Assembly (NCBI GenBank): GCA_002917775.1
Contig: KZ627153.1
Span: 358,005 to 422,004 of the forward strand
DNA from: Glaciozyma antarctica PI12
Lineage: Eukaryota; Basidiomycota; Microbotryomycetes; Kriegeriales; Camptobasidiaceae
Reading direction: 5' to 3'
DNA length: 64,000 nt
The number at the start of each line of letters is the position of its first letter. Position 1 is the stretch's first letter. Below the pieces are notes generated by a model, which was not told where the DNA came from, made no database searches, and saw only the letters and a list, made by a program, of their open reading frames with translations. The position numbers and the translations under genes were made by a program. This document shows positions 52,713-64,000 of the stretch, in pieces.

Positions 52713-55700
52713 CTACAACCCCGCCCCAATCTCCTCCCCAACCTTCCTCAAGCACGCCAACGTCAACTGCACGACATCACTCTCCTGCTCCCCTTGTTCC
52801 GCCTTCCCAATCCTCCCCACAACGAACCCTGCCGACAAACCCTTGAGCCCCGCCTCCTGCTCTCCAGCGATCCGCCGATATGGAATGTACGCCGACGTAA
52901 TCGAGGGCGAAGAGGTTGAAAGGGCGAGGAGGGAGGTGAAGAGAGGGTGGAGTTCGTAGAGATGTGCGAGCGTCGACCGGAGGAGGGCCGAGCGGATGAG
53001 TTGGGGGAGGGGGAGGGAGGTGTCGAGAGGTGTGGGAGCGAGGGACGGCTCGGGCTGCGTGCTGGCCCAGAGCGTTCCTTCGCGCAACCGGCAGGTGAGA
53101 AGTTTTTGGAGAACGTAAATGAGCTCCTCTTGCCGTACGCTGCGAATCGAAAAGTCAGCGATTGCGAGGATGCGGGAGGAAAGGAACGCACCGAGGGAAG
53201 GGCATCTTTCCGCGAAGAGGAGCGTCGGCGACGTAGGTCTTGATTACTGCCGCGCAGCGATTGAGGAGGAAAGGAAGGCACAGAGCTGCGATCCTCCGTC
53301 GTTCAGGCTCGTAATCTGCGCAAGCGGCATCAGCTCAGCCTATCGAATAAAGACGGAACGGCAAACGAACCTCGATCGACGTCCGAACACATCAAGAACA
53401 GCAAATCAAAGCACCAGTACCCGAACCGCTCTCTCCCGACCTCGACCACCTCCGCCGTCGTCCCAAACATCTGACCTCTTGCCTGCCGATCGAAATCAGA
53501 GTCGAATCGAGTCTCCTTCGTAGGTGTCGGTGGACCGCTCACGTCAGAGATGGAGTCACTCGAGGAGCTGGGTCGGTGGTGGGAGAAGGGAGTGGGAGGG
53601 AGGTCGAGCTCGTAGAGTCGGCTCGCGGTTTGAATGTACTTTCCGAGTCGACGGATTAGGTCGTCCGGGACTAGAGAGGTGCCGATGTGGGGGAGGACGT
53701 CTTGTTCGAGCGAGACTGCGAGTCGGGAGTCAGTGAGCTGGAGGCTGGAAGCTGGAAAGGACGCACTGAGCAATGCGAGATCAAAGTTCTCCTCCATTTG
53801 TCGATCCTCGAGTGAAGGCTTCCCTGCGGTTTCGCTGCCAACGAAAGTCAGCAAGGCGTCGTTAAGAAGCGAGAACTAACGTACGTATCCGCGAGCAAAG
53901 CGCCGCGGAAGCCCTCGACGATCTGCCGCCAGATCCCCTCGAAGTTGGCAGTCGGCAGATCTACGAAAGCGAAGCGAGTCAGTTAAGTAGGAGAGTACAG
54001 TCGAGAGCCCAACGCACTGGGACCGAGGACCTTGAGGGCCGCCACGCAGTCCTTGACGGCCTTGAGAAAGTTGACGGTCGCCGTCTTCCAGAGGAGCTCA
54101 TCGGAGCCGTACTTCGAAGGAGGCGGGCAGTCGTGCTTGAGCTTGATCGGAAGTGCGTACGCCTAGCAGAGAAGCGCATCAGTAGTTGAGCGATAGCCAT
54201 CGATTGAGAGACTCACCGCCAACATCCGCTCAACCGCACCTTCCTCGTAAATCGTGCTGTCGTCCTTGTAGCGCTGGAAGAGCCATAGGACATGCGGCAT
54301 AACCTCTTTCGCCAGCGCAACGTACGAGACTCGCTGCGGTAGCCTCGCTCGCAAGCTGGGGTTCGCAGGAACGTCCGGCTCGGAATCGAAAGCGGCGACA
54401 AAAGCGAGCGTGAGGTACTCGGACAAGTCGGAGAGGACGGCCGACGCTGCGCCTGGGACGTCGAGCTTGATCGCGGCGACGACTTCGAGGATGGCGGCTT
54501 GGAGAGGGGTGAGGGAGTCGATATCGGGGCGGTAGTCGGGGCTCCGGGCGAAAGTGAGGACGGCTTTGAGGATCGCGAGGAGGCGGTGGATGCGGGAGAG
54601 GTCGAAGGTGATGTAGGGAGGGGTGTAAATGGGGAGGACGACGCGGACGTAGGCCTCTAGGTTGACCTGCGTGAACGTCTTGGCGACTCCGCGATTCTGG
54701 GGATGCGAGAACGCGACGACCGAGTGGCCAATCTCGTCCCATGCTGCCCATGCGACCTCCCACGATGATGCGATCCGCGACGCTTCCGCTCCGTCCAGCG
54801 AGACCGAAAGGACCTTCTCCAGCGCCTGCATCGCTGCCGTCGCCGACTGAGGTCGATCCTCGATGAAGCTTCGCTTGAGGATCCCAATGAACGCTGCCCA
54901 TGTCTCCTCGTAGCGCGACGTCTTGACGATCTTGGGAAGGTACTCGAAAAAAGACGCTCCCGATCGACGTGAGCGCGAGCGTCTTCGAGTCGTCCCACTG
55001 CTTGTCGACGAGGCGAATCGAGGGGCCGTTGACTTGCGAGACGAGCTCGTTCGGCTCGGCTTTCGAGAGGTCTTGGTTGTGGAGGGTGATGGCGGAGGAG
55101 AGGGATTCGACGAGGGGGAAGATGATCTCCCAGAATGTGGCGTCCCAGGTCGCCTTCGAGAGCGTCGCGCCGTAGAGGGAGATTGATCGGAAGATGGTCG
55201 TGACGGCGCCGTCGCGGACCTCCTGCCTCGAGTCCTGGCAGAGGGAGAGGAGCTGATGGAGAAGGTACATCCAGAGCTCGCCGTGCGCGACCTCGTTGTC
55301 GTTCTCGTTCCGCTTCGCTTGAAGATGATCCGAAACGCTCCAAAGAAGCCCGCCGGCCTACAGTCCTCGTCAGTGTGGTTCGAGCGCAGGGAGAGAGCGA
55401 GATCAACGCACCGTGAGAGCGACGTTGACGTCGTCGGCCTGCTTGCCAAAGTCCGCCAGCGTCCCGATGCAGTCCCGCAGCTCGTCAATCGTCAACGCTC
55501 CGAGGAAGTCGGTGCAGATGAGCTGCAGAGATGGAAAGCTCGTCCGAACGAGAACGGGCGTCCGGGCGACTCCTTCGCCGCCGAAATACGATCCCGCCGA
55601 CTTGACAGCGAGCTGACCGTTGTCCTCGTTGATTGTATCAAGCGAGCGGCGCGAGTCGGCGGTGGGGGCGTGGGCGTAGACAAGAGGAGGAGTGCAGGCG

Positions 55701-58700
55701 GTGCGCAGGACGTGGAAGATGCGCTCCCAGCCGGCGACGAACGAGTGACTGTTGCTCTCGAGGATCTTGAAGAGCGTCTCGAGCGCCAAACGCCGGATCT
55801 CGATGTCGGTCGACGACTGCGGTCGCATCGCTGGCTCCGCTTGCTCCGCGAGCGCGACGAGGACCTGCGTCTGGATCCGGCGCTGCAGCTCGTCCCCGCC
55901 TGTTGAGAGGTTCTTGGGCGCAACGAGGAGGATCTGGTCGAGAACGTCGGCGGCTTGGAGGCGGATGACGATGGGAGCGACGACGTAGTGCTGAATGAGG
56001 AGGAGGTGGGAAGTGACGCGATTCCAGCCGACGGAGGGATCGCGGTAGATGAGGCGGTGGACGTTGAGGAGGGCGACGACGCCGAGCTTCGAGACGCCAA
56101 AGGACTTCTCGCCTAATCGCTGCTCAGCCAATATCGTCAGCTTCCCACCGACGCCGTAAAAGCTCAAAAGACGCACCAGAGGCCTCAGCGCAGTTATCCC
56201 ACTCGACCTCCTCCTATTCCGATCTCCCACCGACGGGCCCTCTCCCACAGGACTCGGCGACGCACTCATCATCTGTGTCTCCGCGACCGTCCCGTCCTCC
56301 AGCATCGGGATCCCACTCATCTCCCCCGTCAACCTGCACAGCGCTCCAACGAACCACCTAAACGCCTCGTCGTCCAACGACCTCGACACCTCGAACAGCT
56401 TCGCTATACTGCTCTGAATCGCCGTCTCGTCTGCCTCGGTCGGCAAGACTGGGATCTTCGACGCCGGCCCTACGGGACTCATCGGCGTCGTCGCTGCCGC
56501 ACCACCTCTCGGCGGCGTCGCCGGCGGTCCTGCTCCCGTCGAGCGCTTCTTGCTCCTCGCAGCGTTCGTCCGAATGACGAAATCGGCATTCTGCAGCGTC
56601 TCGAAGACGGCGAACCAAGTCGAATCGAGGCTTCCAGCAAGGTACTGCGCGACGCTGATGAGAGCCTTGAGACAGGCGAGATTCCTCGAGCTGAGTCCTA
56701 CGGCGAGGGGAGCGACGGGTCCGAGGCCGAGGGACTCGACGCCGGCGCTGAGGACTGAGCTGGCGGTTTTGGGCGGGGTGGACGAGTCGAGAGTGGCGAT
56801 GTGGGAGACGACGGCGGGAGGGATGGCGAACTTGCAGAGCGAGGTGAGGAACGCTTCGCGCGGGGTTTGGAGGCCGAGGACGCCGCAGACTGAGGTAAAG
56901 TTCTGCAGGGCGCTGACGATGTCGGCGAAGAGGTCGTCATCGAGGGAGGTGGAGATGAAGAAGGAGAGGGAGGCGAGGAGGGCGGGCCAGGACGTTTCGG
57001 CCATGTCCTTGACGGTGAGGAGAGACACGACTTTCGAGTCGTTGTGGTCGAGGGTCGTCCAATCGAGCGCGGCGGGGGCGTGCGAGGCTGCTTCTCCGGG
57101 GGTACGAGGGCGAGAGGCGAGGATGGAGGAGTAGGTCGCGAGAGTGTAGGTCGCGAAGCCGTCGGAGAGGGAGGAGAGGCATTGGAGGGCGAGGAGGAAA
57201 ACGTACGTCTCGGGGATGGGAGGAGCGTCGGCCTTGTCGAGCTGGTCGATGCACTGGAGCTTGAGCGTCGCCGTCGCTACGCTTAGCCCCGGCGTCACAC
57301 CTCCCGCAACAACCCCCGTTACTGCTCCAACACCGCTCCCCACCACGCTACCAGCGACGTGCGCCAGTCCCATCCCCATCTCCATCGCGCTGTCGATGAG
57401 GTTCGTCGTCCTCGCATGTTCGTCATGATGTCCTCCGACGATAGGACTCAGCGACGAGCCATAAAGGACCGCAGCTCCTACACCGAGGACTGCAGGCTTC
57501 TCCGTCGCAAGGCGGCTGAACGCCGACATGAGGTCGCTGAAGACGCTCGACCCCTCTCCCCCTCTCTTCTTCTTCGCGTCGTACCGCTCAAAGAACTTGA
57601 TCATGAGACCAAAGTCCCCGCACAGCCCGCGAAAGATCTCGAGCGCGAGTACACGCATCCAGAGTGGACTGCTCCCCGCTCCAGGCCCGCTGGGGTGGCC
57701 TCCTTCGCCGTCTCCTCGGTCGCCAGGTCCGATGACGCGTACAAACATGCAGAAGAAGACTTCGGATTCAAGTGGGAGGAGGTCGGAGAATTGTTTGAGG
57801 AGGAGGAAGACGACGCGGGTTAGGCGGAGGGTGAGGGGGAAGGAGAAGGTCGAGGTTGAGGGATGGGTCGGCGGAGGGGAGGAGAGGAACCGGATGAGGA
57901 GGGGGCAGAGGTGAGCGCGGAGGACAAGGAGGAGTTCGGGGTGCTGTGATGGGTTGTCAGCAGAGTTCGCAAGGTCGAGCGAAATGGACTCACTGTTCGC
58001 ACGACGGGTCCAAAGCCGCTGACGATGCTCTCGACCAGCTCAAGTCCAAACGTTCGACTGAGGCTTCCCCAACGCAGGAAAGACGGTTCGCCCTCCGGTC
58101 CTCCGTCCGCCGAGCCCGAGATCAACAAGCACAGATCCTCGAGGAGGAGGTAGCCGTCCCTCGCCGCTGGCCTCAACGAGATGCTCGCTGGTCCTAGCTG
58201 CTTATGCTCCCCCTCTTTCGGAATTCCAGGTGACGCAGCGTCGTGTTCTGGCGGCGGAACGTCGAGGGAGAAGGTCGCGGAGGGGAGAGCGGCGAGGAGT
58301 GCGGGGTCGTCGGACGATTGGGAGGCCAGGACGAGCGCGTCTTCCTCTCCTACGCGTTCAAAGACGAACATGAAGAGCTGGCGGAGCGTTGCCGAGGCGG
58401 TGGAGGCGACGACGGGGATCTTGGAGGTCGACAGGCCGGTGCGAGAGCTCGAGTGCCTGTGTTCGTGGCAAGATCGTTAGCTCCCTCCTTCCTCCAAGCG
58501 ACGCGGTTAGACGCACCATTCCCAGTTCCTCTCCTTGCACGAGTCGGTCCCCGCGCCTGTCGCCCGCCCCGCCTACCGTCGTCGTTAGGAGGCTGACGAG
58601 CGTCTGGAGGATCTTGAGCTGAATCTCGACGCCCTGAGGGATGACGCTCTCGAGCGTCTCTAAGATCTGCCTAACAAGTCCCTGCGCACCAAATCTTGTA

Positions 58701-59142
58701 TCAGCTCGTAGCCCCTCCTTCCACACGTGTGTCGGTACTCACTCTCGGAACCGCGCCTGCCCCGATCAACCGCTGCAAGCTCGACACGGCCAGCGCGATG
58801 ACTTTGGCATTTCGCGTAGCCGAAGCAAGGAAGATGGGCTGGTAGAGCGGCTGAGGCGATGGAGGAGGTTCTACGTCGCGAAGCCCCCGTCAGCGGCAGC
58901 AACACGGGGCGAGAGAGGAGGAAGGGGGACTCACCTGCGCGTAGGTCGAGAAGAGCTTGGTCCCGTGAGTTCTTGATGAGATTATGCGCCTTGTCTGCGG
59001 CCTGGAAGCGCGACTGTTAGCTGGGTTCGCAAGGGGGAGCGGAGGCGAGAGGACGCACGTCTCGGACGTCGCTATTCCGCCGTCCCGCCTCCTTTGAGAG
59101 AGCGAGGTAGTCTGTCAGGAGCATCTGCAAGGAAGCAGACAT
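52713..59142 (-). CDS. MON2: MON2 (Golgi/endosome Arf-GEF-like scaffold)
   Basis: Large HEAT-repeat protein related to Sec7-type Arf-GEFs without a Sec7 domain; works with Dopey and the Neo1/ATP9 flippase in endosome-Golgi traffic. ATG 59140-59142 ([22 protein letters not shown]), stop near 52713, about fifteen exons. N-terminal DCB-like part: [52 protein letters not shown]-like part: [31 protein letters not shown]. Middle: [36 protein letters not shown]-type segments, NPLVSPIVGG. C-part: [78 protein letters not shown] near the end. Block order and length fit MON2; it occupies a tenth of the window. Confidence 0.9.
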
Positions 59143-59293
59143 AGCTGGAAAGGGTTTAGCCTTCCCTTGTCGGGGTCGGTGTTGTGGAGGGAGCCAAGGC
59201 AGGGAGCTGGGCCAAGTCCTCGAGTGGTGGAGCACTTCCCTCTCTCCCTCCTGCCTTTACCCCTCCCCTACGCTCTCTAACAGAACTACAGCA

Positions 59294-60283
59294 ATGGCAA
59301 CAGACTCGTTCACCTCCCTTCTCATCACCTCCTTCCACCCCTTCCCCACCATCTCCCTCTCCCTCCCTTCGCACCTCCCCCTCTCCTCCCTCTCGACCAT
59401 CCTCTCCCCCCTCTGCCCTCCCTCCCTCCAATCCCTCTCTCTCTCCTCCGGTCCCCTCCCTACTGCCTCCACCCTCTCGGCCCTCCATGCCGACCAGCCC
59501 GGCGCACCGGTGTTTGTGCGATTGGCGGTGAGGCTGCGTGGAGGGAAGGGAGGGTTTGCGAGTCAGTTGAGGGCGCAGGGAGGAAGGATGAGCAGTAATA
59601 AGGCGACGAACAACGATAGCTGTAGGGACCTCAATGGCAGGAGGCTCAGCACGATCAAGGAGGCGCAGAAGTGAGTCCGCTCCCCTCTCCCTCCCTCTCC
59701 CTCCCTCTCCCTCCCTCTCCCCGACCCTACGTTCTGGAAATCAAACTGACTGCGTACACCAGACTCGCAGCGTACATCAAAGCCGAGCCCGACCGCAAAG
59801 CCGCCGCCGCCACTGCCGCCCAAGAGCGTCTCGACGCTCTCAACCAGGAGATCGCTCGTCTGGACGGACAGACTGGCGCGAAGCGTCGTCTCGAGGACAC
59901 GGAGTATATTGCGGAGAGCAGAGAGATTGTTGAGGGCGTTCGGGATGCGGTCAAGGAGGGTGAGCTGCGCTTTCTGCTTTCTCGACTGGGCGGCAGCTGA
60001 TCTTGCGTCTGTTTTGTGTGAAGCAATGATGAAGAAGAGGAAGAAGGCGAAGCTTGTGGCTGCTGGAGCTGCGCCAGTCGCGTCGGGGTCGGGAGCGGGA
60101 GCGGTGGCTGGACCTTCGGAGACGGCTGCGAAGGTTGTCGAGCCTGTCGTCGAGGAGGAGGTCGTCGAGGCAGAGGTTGAGCCTCAGGCGGAGGAAGAGG
60201 AGGAGGTGGAGGAGGTTGCGGCGAAGGGAAAGGGAAAGGCTAAGGCGGCGCCGAAGGGGAAGGGGAAGGGGAAAGCCAAGTAG
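59294..60283 (+). CDS. SDE2: Sde2, ubiquitin-fold splicing/genome-stability factor
   Basis: In S. pombe the N-terminal ubiquitin-like fold is cleaved after GG and the freed C-part, starting with Lys, joins the spliceosome to help splice selected introns. ATG 59294; residues 1-80 are the Ub-like part ending [10 protein letters not shown]. The invariant [17 protein letters not shown] follows, then [21 protein letters not shown], the Sde2 signature. After intron 1 (59671-59762, containing a CCCTCTCCCT-type simple repeat) a coiled helix [12 protein letters not shown]...[10 protein letters not shown] continues to MKKRKKAKL, an E/V-rich acidic run and a KGKGKAK basic tail. Stop TAG 60281-60283. All processing-site residues are intact. 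It diverges from MON2 with about 150 bp between starts. Confidence 0.92.
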
Positions 60284-60462
60284 GCTCGTTCCGCTGCTTG
60301 TTGTAACGTGTGTGGTTCGACGAGTTTGCTCGGACTCGCTCTCTCCTGCTCTCTCCTGCTCTCCTGCTTTCCTACCTCTCAGCGACCCAGCAAAACAACG
60401 GCACAGCTTCCAAAAACGACGAACGATGCGCAGCCTGCAAATACGGTAAACAACCCTTCACC

Positions 60463-61547
60463 TCACTTCATCCTCAGCATCCTCAGCGCCAGCTCAATCT
60501 CTCTGATCGCCCCATCCCACTTAATCTTAGTCGTATCCGTCATCTCCTCCCCTTCCTCCTCTCTGATCGCCCCATCCCACTTAATCTTAGTCGTATCCGT
60601 CATCTCCTCCCCCTTCCTCCTCCCCATCCCATCCACCCCCTCCTCCTTCAACAATTCCTCCACCGTCTTCTCCGTCTTTCTTCCTCCCTCCCCATCCCAT
60701 TCCCCTGCTCCTTCCCCACGCCATCCTCCACCCCCGATCCTATCACCCCTCCCCCCTGTCAAATTCCGCCCCGTCCCCTCTCACCAACTCCCCCCACTCC
60801 CTCCCCACTCCCAACTCCTCCCATTCCTCAGCTCCCTTCCCAGCTCCACTCGCATACACCGCCCGTTCCCCCGCTTGCCGAATAACAGACGCCGTCACCG
60901 CCGGCGCCGGCTTTCGCCTCGGGTGCGCTTTCGTCGGTTCTTTAGCGGGCGTTTCGGGACGAGAGTCGCTGGGAGGAGAAGGGGGTAGGGACTTGTTGGG
61001 GCTGAAAGCGTGATCGTGGTTCTGTAGCTCGTGTGGAGGAGGATAGAACGAAGTGTTGCGTGGTGGAGTAGGATGGGAGTAGGAGGCGTTAGGGGCCGCG
61101 AGCGCAGCGGAGAGCGAAGCGAGAGTCTCTTCGATCTCACGCGCCTGCGCGAGGGTATCAGCTCCTCCTCTGCACACAAAGAGAGAACGAGACGTACGGC
61201 AGCGGTATTGAGAGGTCTCCCGACGTGTCCAGTGTGCACAAAGTTCGTAGGCAAGCCGATCATGTCCTTCGACACCGCCCCCTGACTCCTCCTCTTCAAC
61301 ACTCTCCCCGGACTCCTACTCTCAACTCCGCTCCTTCTAGGCTCCCTATCGCGGGGTGGTGTCCGCCCGAGTTCGGAGACGGGGTAGTTGGGGTTGAGTT
61401 GGGTGAGAGCAGAGTGGGAGGAGGAGGCGGGGTCGCGGTGCGATTTGATGGTTTCGGCGTAGGAGGGGGAGAAGCAGGAGAAGGGACTTGACTGGTGCAA
61501 GTGCGTTAGCGGGCGTTAAAGAGGGAGGAGGAGGGACGTACGACCAT
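60463..61547 (-). CDS. CRIB-domain protein (Cdc42/Rac binding)
   Basis: The first exon is six bases (ATGGTC, 61542-61547), then an intron with GTACGT...CTAACGCACTTGCACCAG, then SSPFSCFSPSYAETIKSHRD. The CRIB motif is SKDMIGLPTNFVHTGHVG (consensus I-S-x-P-x-x-F-x-H-x-x-H-V-G), followed after an intron by REIEETLASLSAALAAP and a Pro-rich region with KPAPAVTASVIRQAGERA. The open frame ends at 60743 (TGA) after GAEFDRGEG. A neighbouring frame carries on through EELLKEEGVDG and the 20-residue repeat (TDTTKIKWDGAIRE twice) to TGA 60463. Joining them requires a one-base change in the G-run at about 60751-60756, so either the protein ends at 60743 or the run is miscounted. Binding to Cdc42/Rac is inferred from the motif; no kinase domain is present. 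Confidence 0.65.
60501..60620. repeat. 60-bp tandem duplication (two copies)
   Basis: The 60-bp unit starting CTCTGATCGCCCCATCCCAC at 60501 is repeated at 60561, identical for at least the first 52 bases. The unit is 20 codons long on the minus strand, so it would add a 20-residue repeat without shifting the frame. The identity suggests recent origin by slippage or unequal exchange. Confidence 0.95.
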
Positions 61548-61865
61548 CGTTGACGGTGCGGAGAAGTTGAACAGGGGAGAGGTGCGGGTGTGCTGGCTCG
61601 GCGGGGAGGGGAGGGGAGGCGGGAGAGGGCGTAGGTCGATGTAGAAGGAGCGGGTTGCAGGCGGGTGGAGGATCACTCGAGGGGGGACTCGAGGAGAGAA
61701 ATGGGAGGAATGCAAAATTGACCTCCTAACTCACGGGACTCGGGCCAGACGACGACGACGACGACGACGAGGTCCTTTCGATTCTCTCTCTCCAGGCAGT
61801 ACAAACGAGGTATTCCTCAGCTCAAACAACAAGTACGAAAAATCCCCGCCCAAAAAGCCTCCCAT
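61548..61865. other. Intergenic with (ACG)n microsatellite
   Basis: Upstream of the CRIB gene and downstream of the SGNH gene (both minus strand). An ACG trinucleotide run of about nine units lies at 61747-61772. A GTGAGT donor-like site at about 61733 on the minus strand suggests a 5' UTR intron. No other feature. Confidence 0.55.
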
Positions 61866-64000
61866 CTAAAATTCCCACCTCTCCTCCTCCATCCACCTCT
61901 CAAACAACGCGTCCGTCACCGCATACTCCGGCGCTTCCACCTCCGTATTGCCTTCCCCAATACTCTGCTGCGGTACGAGAGGGTCAGAGCGAGAGCGAGG
62001 AAGGAGGAGGGGAGCTTACCCAGGCGTCGGGTCGGTCGTTGAAGAGTGGGTAAACGTCAAGGGGTGATATATAAGGGTAGTCCTGTAGGAGCCTGCGACT
62101 GACTATCAGCGAAGGAGTACGTTAGGGAGTGCGTTAGGGGGGAACGTACTCTAGCAGCGCTGCATCGACGCCTTCTAGCACCTCCCTCCCGCTCCCTTCC
62201 CTGCATCCCTAATCCCTCCAACCTCATCAGCAACCACTTTCAATCGACGCGGAAGAAGAAAACGCACCCCCGCCCAACTCTTCCCCGTCGAAGTCCTCGC
62301 CACAATCCTCGCATCCGGCGCCCACTGCGTCAAAAGCCGCAACATCCCCCTCATCTTCCCGACATAGACTTCCTTCTCCTTTGACTCGGCAGTAAGAGCC
62401 AGAGCGACGCCGAAAACGATATGAGTCGGTACGGAGGGTAGGGAAGCGAGGTAGGGTTCTAAGAGGAGCGTGTCGCCTCGCGGGTTGTAGTGGAAACGAA
62501 GGGAGGTGCGAAGGCCGTCCGGGCGGAGGTAGGAGGTCGCTTTGTTGCTGTTTTTTGGGGGGTCAGCGAGGTTCGAGCGGGCTTAGGGAGGGGAGAGGGG
62601 GATGGACCTGGTGAGGTAGGGTCCATCGGTTGAGTCTACGAGAGGAATGCGTGAGATTTCGTGAAAGGGAGGGGAGGGGGAAGGGAACGTACAGCGGCAC
62701 TGATCGTCTGTAACCTCTTCAACGTCTGGCGATAGATCGGGGAAGTACTGCTGGCAGAAAAAGGTCTCGAAGGATCTCGTCTCCGAGGACGAGGATGGAA
62801 GCGGGTTTGACGTAGTTGACCCATTCGCGGAATGAGCGGTGCGGAGGCTTGCAGGCGTAGGGAACGTAGATGTACGCGAGGTCGGCGTAGTCGGTCAAGC
62901 CGTGCGAAGGGCGAAGGGCGAGCTGTTTGAACCGGCGTGAGTGAAAGCGAGAAGGAGGAGAGAAGGAGACGCACGTGGGATTGAAGCCATTTGTAGTGGC
63001 GGGATTTGGGAGTGAGATGGAAGGGGTTGATGTGCGCTTTTGAGATCCAGCGACCTGCTGGCATCGCGCCCGAGCATGCTTCGACGCCTTCTTGCGGAGC
63101 TGCGGGCGAGAACGTGAGTTGCTAGCAGGGCTGGCGACGCGAAGGAATCACCTGAACCCTCAACGGTCAGCTTCATCGGCGTGTCCGTCACCGCAAGCTT
63201 TTGGACTGAGGAAGAAATCGATTGAGCGTGTCTTCGCAGGTGTAGCGAGCCGCTCGGAATGGGACTCACAAGGCACTGCCTCTCCCTCCATCCACTCCTT
63301 GCACTTCTCGTGCTCGGCAAACGCAAACATCTCGTACTGTCCCGGATCCCTCAGCTCGAACGAAACGCGAACATGACGCTCGTCCATCCTCTCCGACGAT
63401 CTCGAATACAACGGCGAAACGAGCGTCGGTCCCGAGAGGAAGACGCGGTACGCTGGTGCACAGAGCGCAACGTCGGCATGCCCGCAATGGAAGGTGATCG
63501 TTGCGAGCTCGCCGACTCGAATGATGGGCTCGAACGCGTCCACCGTGACGTTCTCATCTGCGTCTCGCGCATCAGCTTCACCTCTCTCCCACAATGCTCT
63601 TCCGGGGACTCACCGAACTGCAGCGTCGTCCTCGGATCCAGCGGATTCACCCCTACCGCTTGCACATCGCTCTCCCCGATGCTCTCCCTCAACAACGGCA
63701 CCCATCCACCTCTCACAAACTTCCTCCCCGCCCCCACAACGCTCAGCATTACCGTCCCTCCCACCAAAGTCGCGCCAAGGACCCCAACCCAGCTCCACCG
63801 ATTCCGTCTTCCCGGGCGCGCCGTTCCTCGGTGCGCGAAGGTTGGAGAGGTGGGAGAGGAGAGGGGGAGGAGAGGCTCGGAGGAGGCCTCTTTTTCGGAG
63901 AGGAGAGGGGACGCGAGGCCGTAGGCGGACTTGCGGTGCGGTCGGGTCGGGGTCGTGAAGGGAGAGCCGGGTGAGACGAAAAGCGCCGCCGCCGGAGAGT
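61866..64000 (-). CDS. Membrane-anchored SGNH/PC-esterase-like (NXPE/TBL-type) protein, 5' end outside window
   Basis: Minus strand, running in from the right edge; stop TAG 61866-61868. Near the edge there is a basic cytosolic tail, then a single membrane segment SWVGVLGATLVGGTVMLSVVG (type II anchor), a beta-rich part (RVGELATITFHCGHADVALC, HVRVSFELRDPGQYEMF, EKCKEWMEG) and a PC-esterase-like half: AGRWISKAHINPF, YIYVPYACKPPHRSFREWV, ILVLGDEILRDLF. The spacing GRW...C...GD..LRD is that of NXPE and trichome-birefringence-like glycan O-acetyltransferases, though GDE replaces the usual GDS, so the catalytic Ser is not obvious. It ends LFERWMEEERWEF. Probably a Golgi enzyme or lectin acting on cell-wall or capsule glycans (inference). 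Seven or more introns. Confidence 0.62.

Noticed and set aside
59690-59722. CCCTCTCCCT repeats in SDE2 intron 1 as a minisatellite of interest
   Set aside because: A pyrimidine-rich simple repeat inside a short intron, where such tracts are normal near acceptors.
1-64000. tRNA, rRNA, CRISPR arrays, transposons and virus-derived elements
   Set aside because: No cloverleaf-like A/B boxes, repeat-spacer arrays, terminal repeats or transposase, reverse transcriptase or capsid-like frames were recognised. The RdRP-like fragment resembles the cellular silencing enzyme, not a viral one.

Overview
The window is 64 kb of nuclear DNA from a GC-rich, intron-dense basidiomycete yeast. The best fit is a red yeast of the Rhodotorula/Rhodosporidium kind (Pucciniomycotina, Microbotryomycetes). 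The reasons are very short introns (about 45-65 nt) in nearly every gene with GTGCGT/GTACGT/GTGAGT donors, CTAAC or CTGAC branch sites and CAG acceptors, strong C/T bias on coding strands, and gene content (complex I subunit, MUB1, NMT1/THI5, Gpt2-type acyltransferase, single Mad3/Bub1 gene). The species is an inference. I saw no rRNA, tRNA, CRISPR, intact transposon or virus-derived element.

Layout, left to right: 3' part of a PRPP synthetase gene (+); a small coiled-coil ORF (-); a FIST-domain-like protein (+); a MadBub spindle-checkpoint kinase (+); linker histone H1 (+); a WW-rich ankyrin-like protein (+); Rcm1/NSUN5 rRNA methyltransferase (-); a nucleotide-sulfate transporter fused to a sulfotransferase (-); an orphan AT-hook protein (+); a secreted glycerophosphodiester phosphodiesterase (+); THI5/NMT1 (-); an RS-tailed cyclophilin (-); Jjj1/DNAJC21 (+); MUB1 (+); glycerol-3-phosphate acyltransferase (+); NADP-isocitrate dehydrogenase (+); a truncated RdRP-like gene (-); LARP7/Pof8 (+); NEDD8 (-); Yip1-family protein (+); SDHAF3 (-); a disordered orphan (+); complex I NDUFS5-like subunit (+); a WDR44-like WD protein broken by an assembly gap (+); SARAF homologue (-); MON2 (-); Sde2 (+); a CRIB protein (-); and the body of a membrane-anchored SGNH/PC-esterase-like protein (-) running off the right edge.

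These are mostly independent housekeeping genes and not an operon or cluster. Themes recur: RNA processing and ribosome assembly (Rcm1, Jjj1, LARP7, Sde2, RS cyclophilin), Golgi/endomembrane work (transporter-sulfotransferase, Yip, MON2, SGNH protein), mitochondrial metabolism (IDH, SDHAF3, NDUFS5) and lipid metabolism (GPAT, GDPD). Where exons were summed they gave whole codon counts: MadBub 1436 aa, FIST protein 452 aa, histone H1 161 aa, ankyrin-like 334 aa, NEDD8 77 aa, fusion transporter about 681 aa.

The most novel item is the single-ORF junction of a ten-segment SLC35B-type transporter, one extra membrane segment and a PAPS-dependent sulfotransferase (13551-16095). It predicts a Golgi protein that imports the sulfate donor and uses it. 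Other points of interest are alternative first exons that would give mitochondrial and cytosolic NADP-IDH, four GC-AG introns, 6-nt first exons, and an RdRP N-terminal fragment without a polymerase core. Exon coordinates were read by eye and may be off by a base or two.
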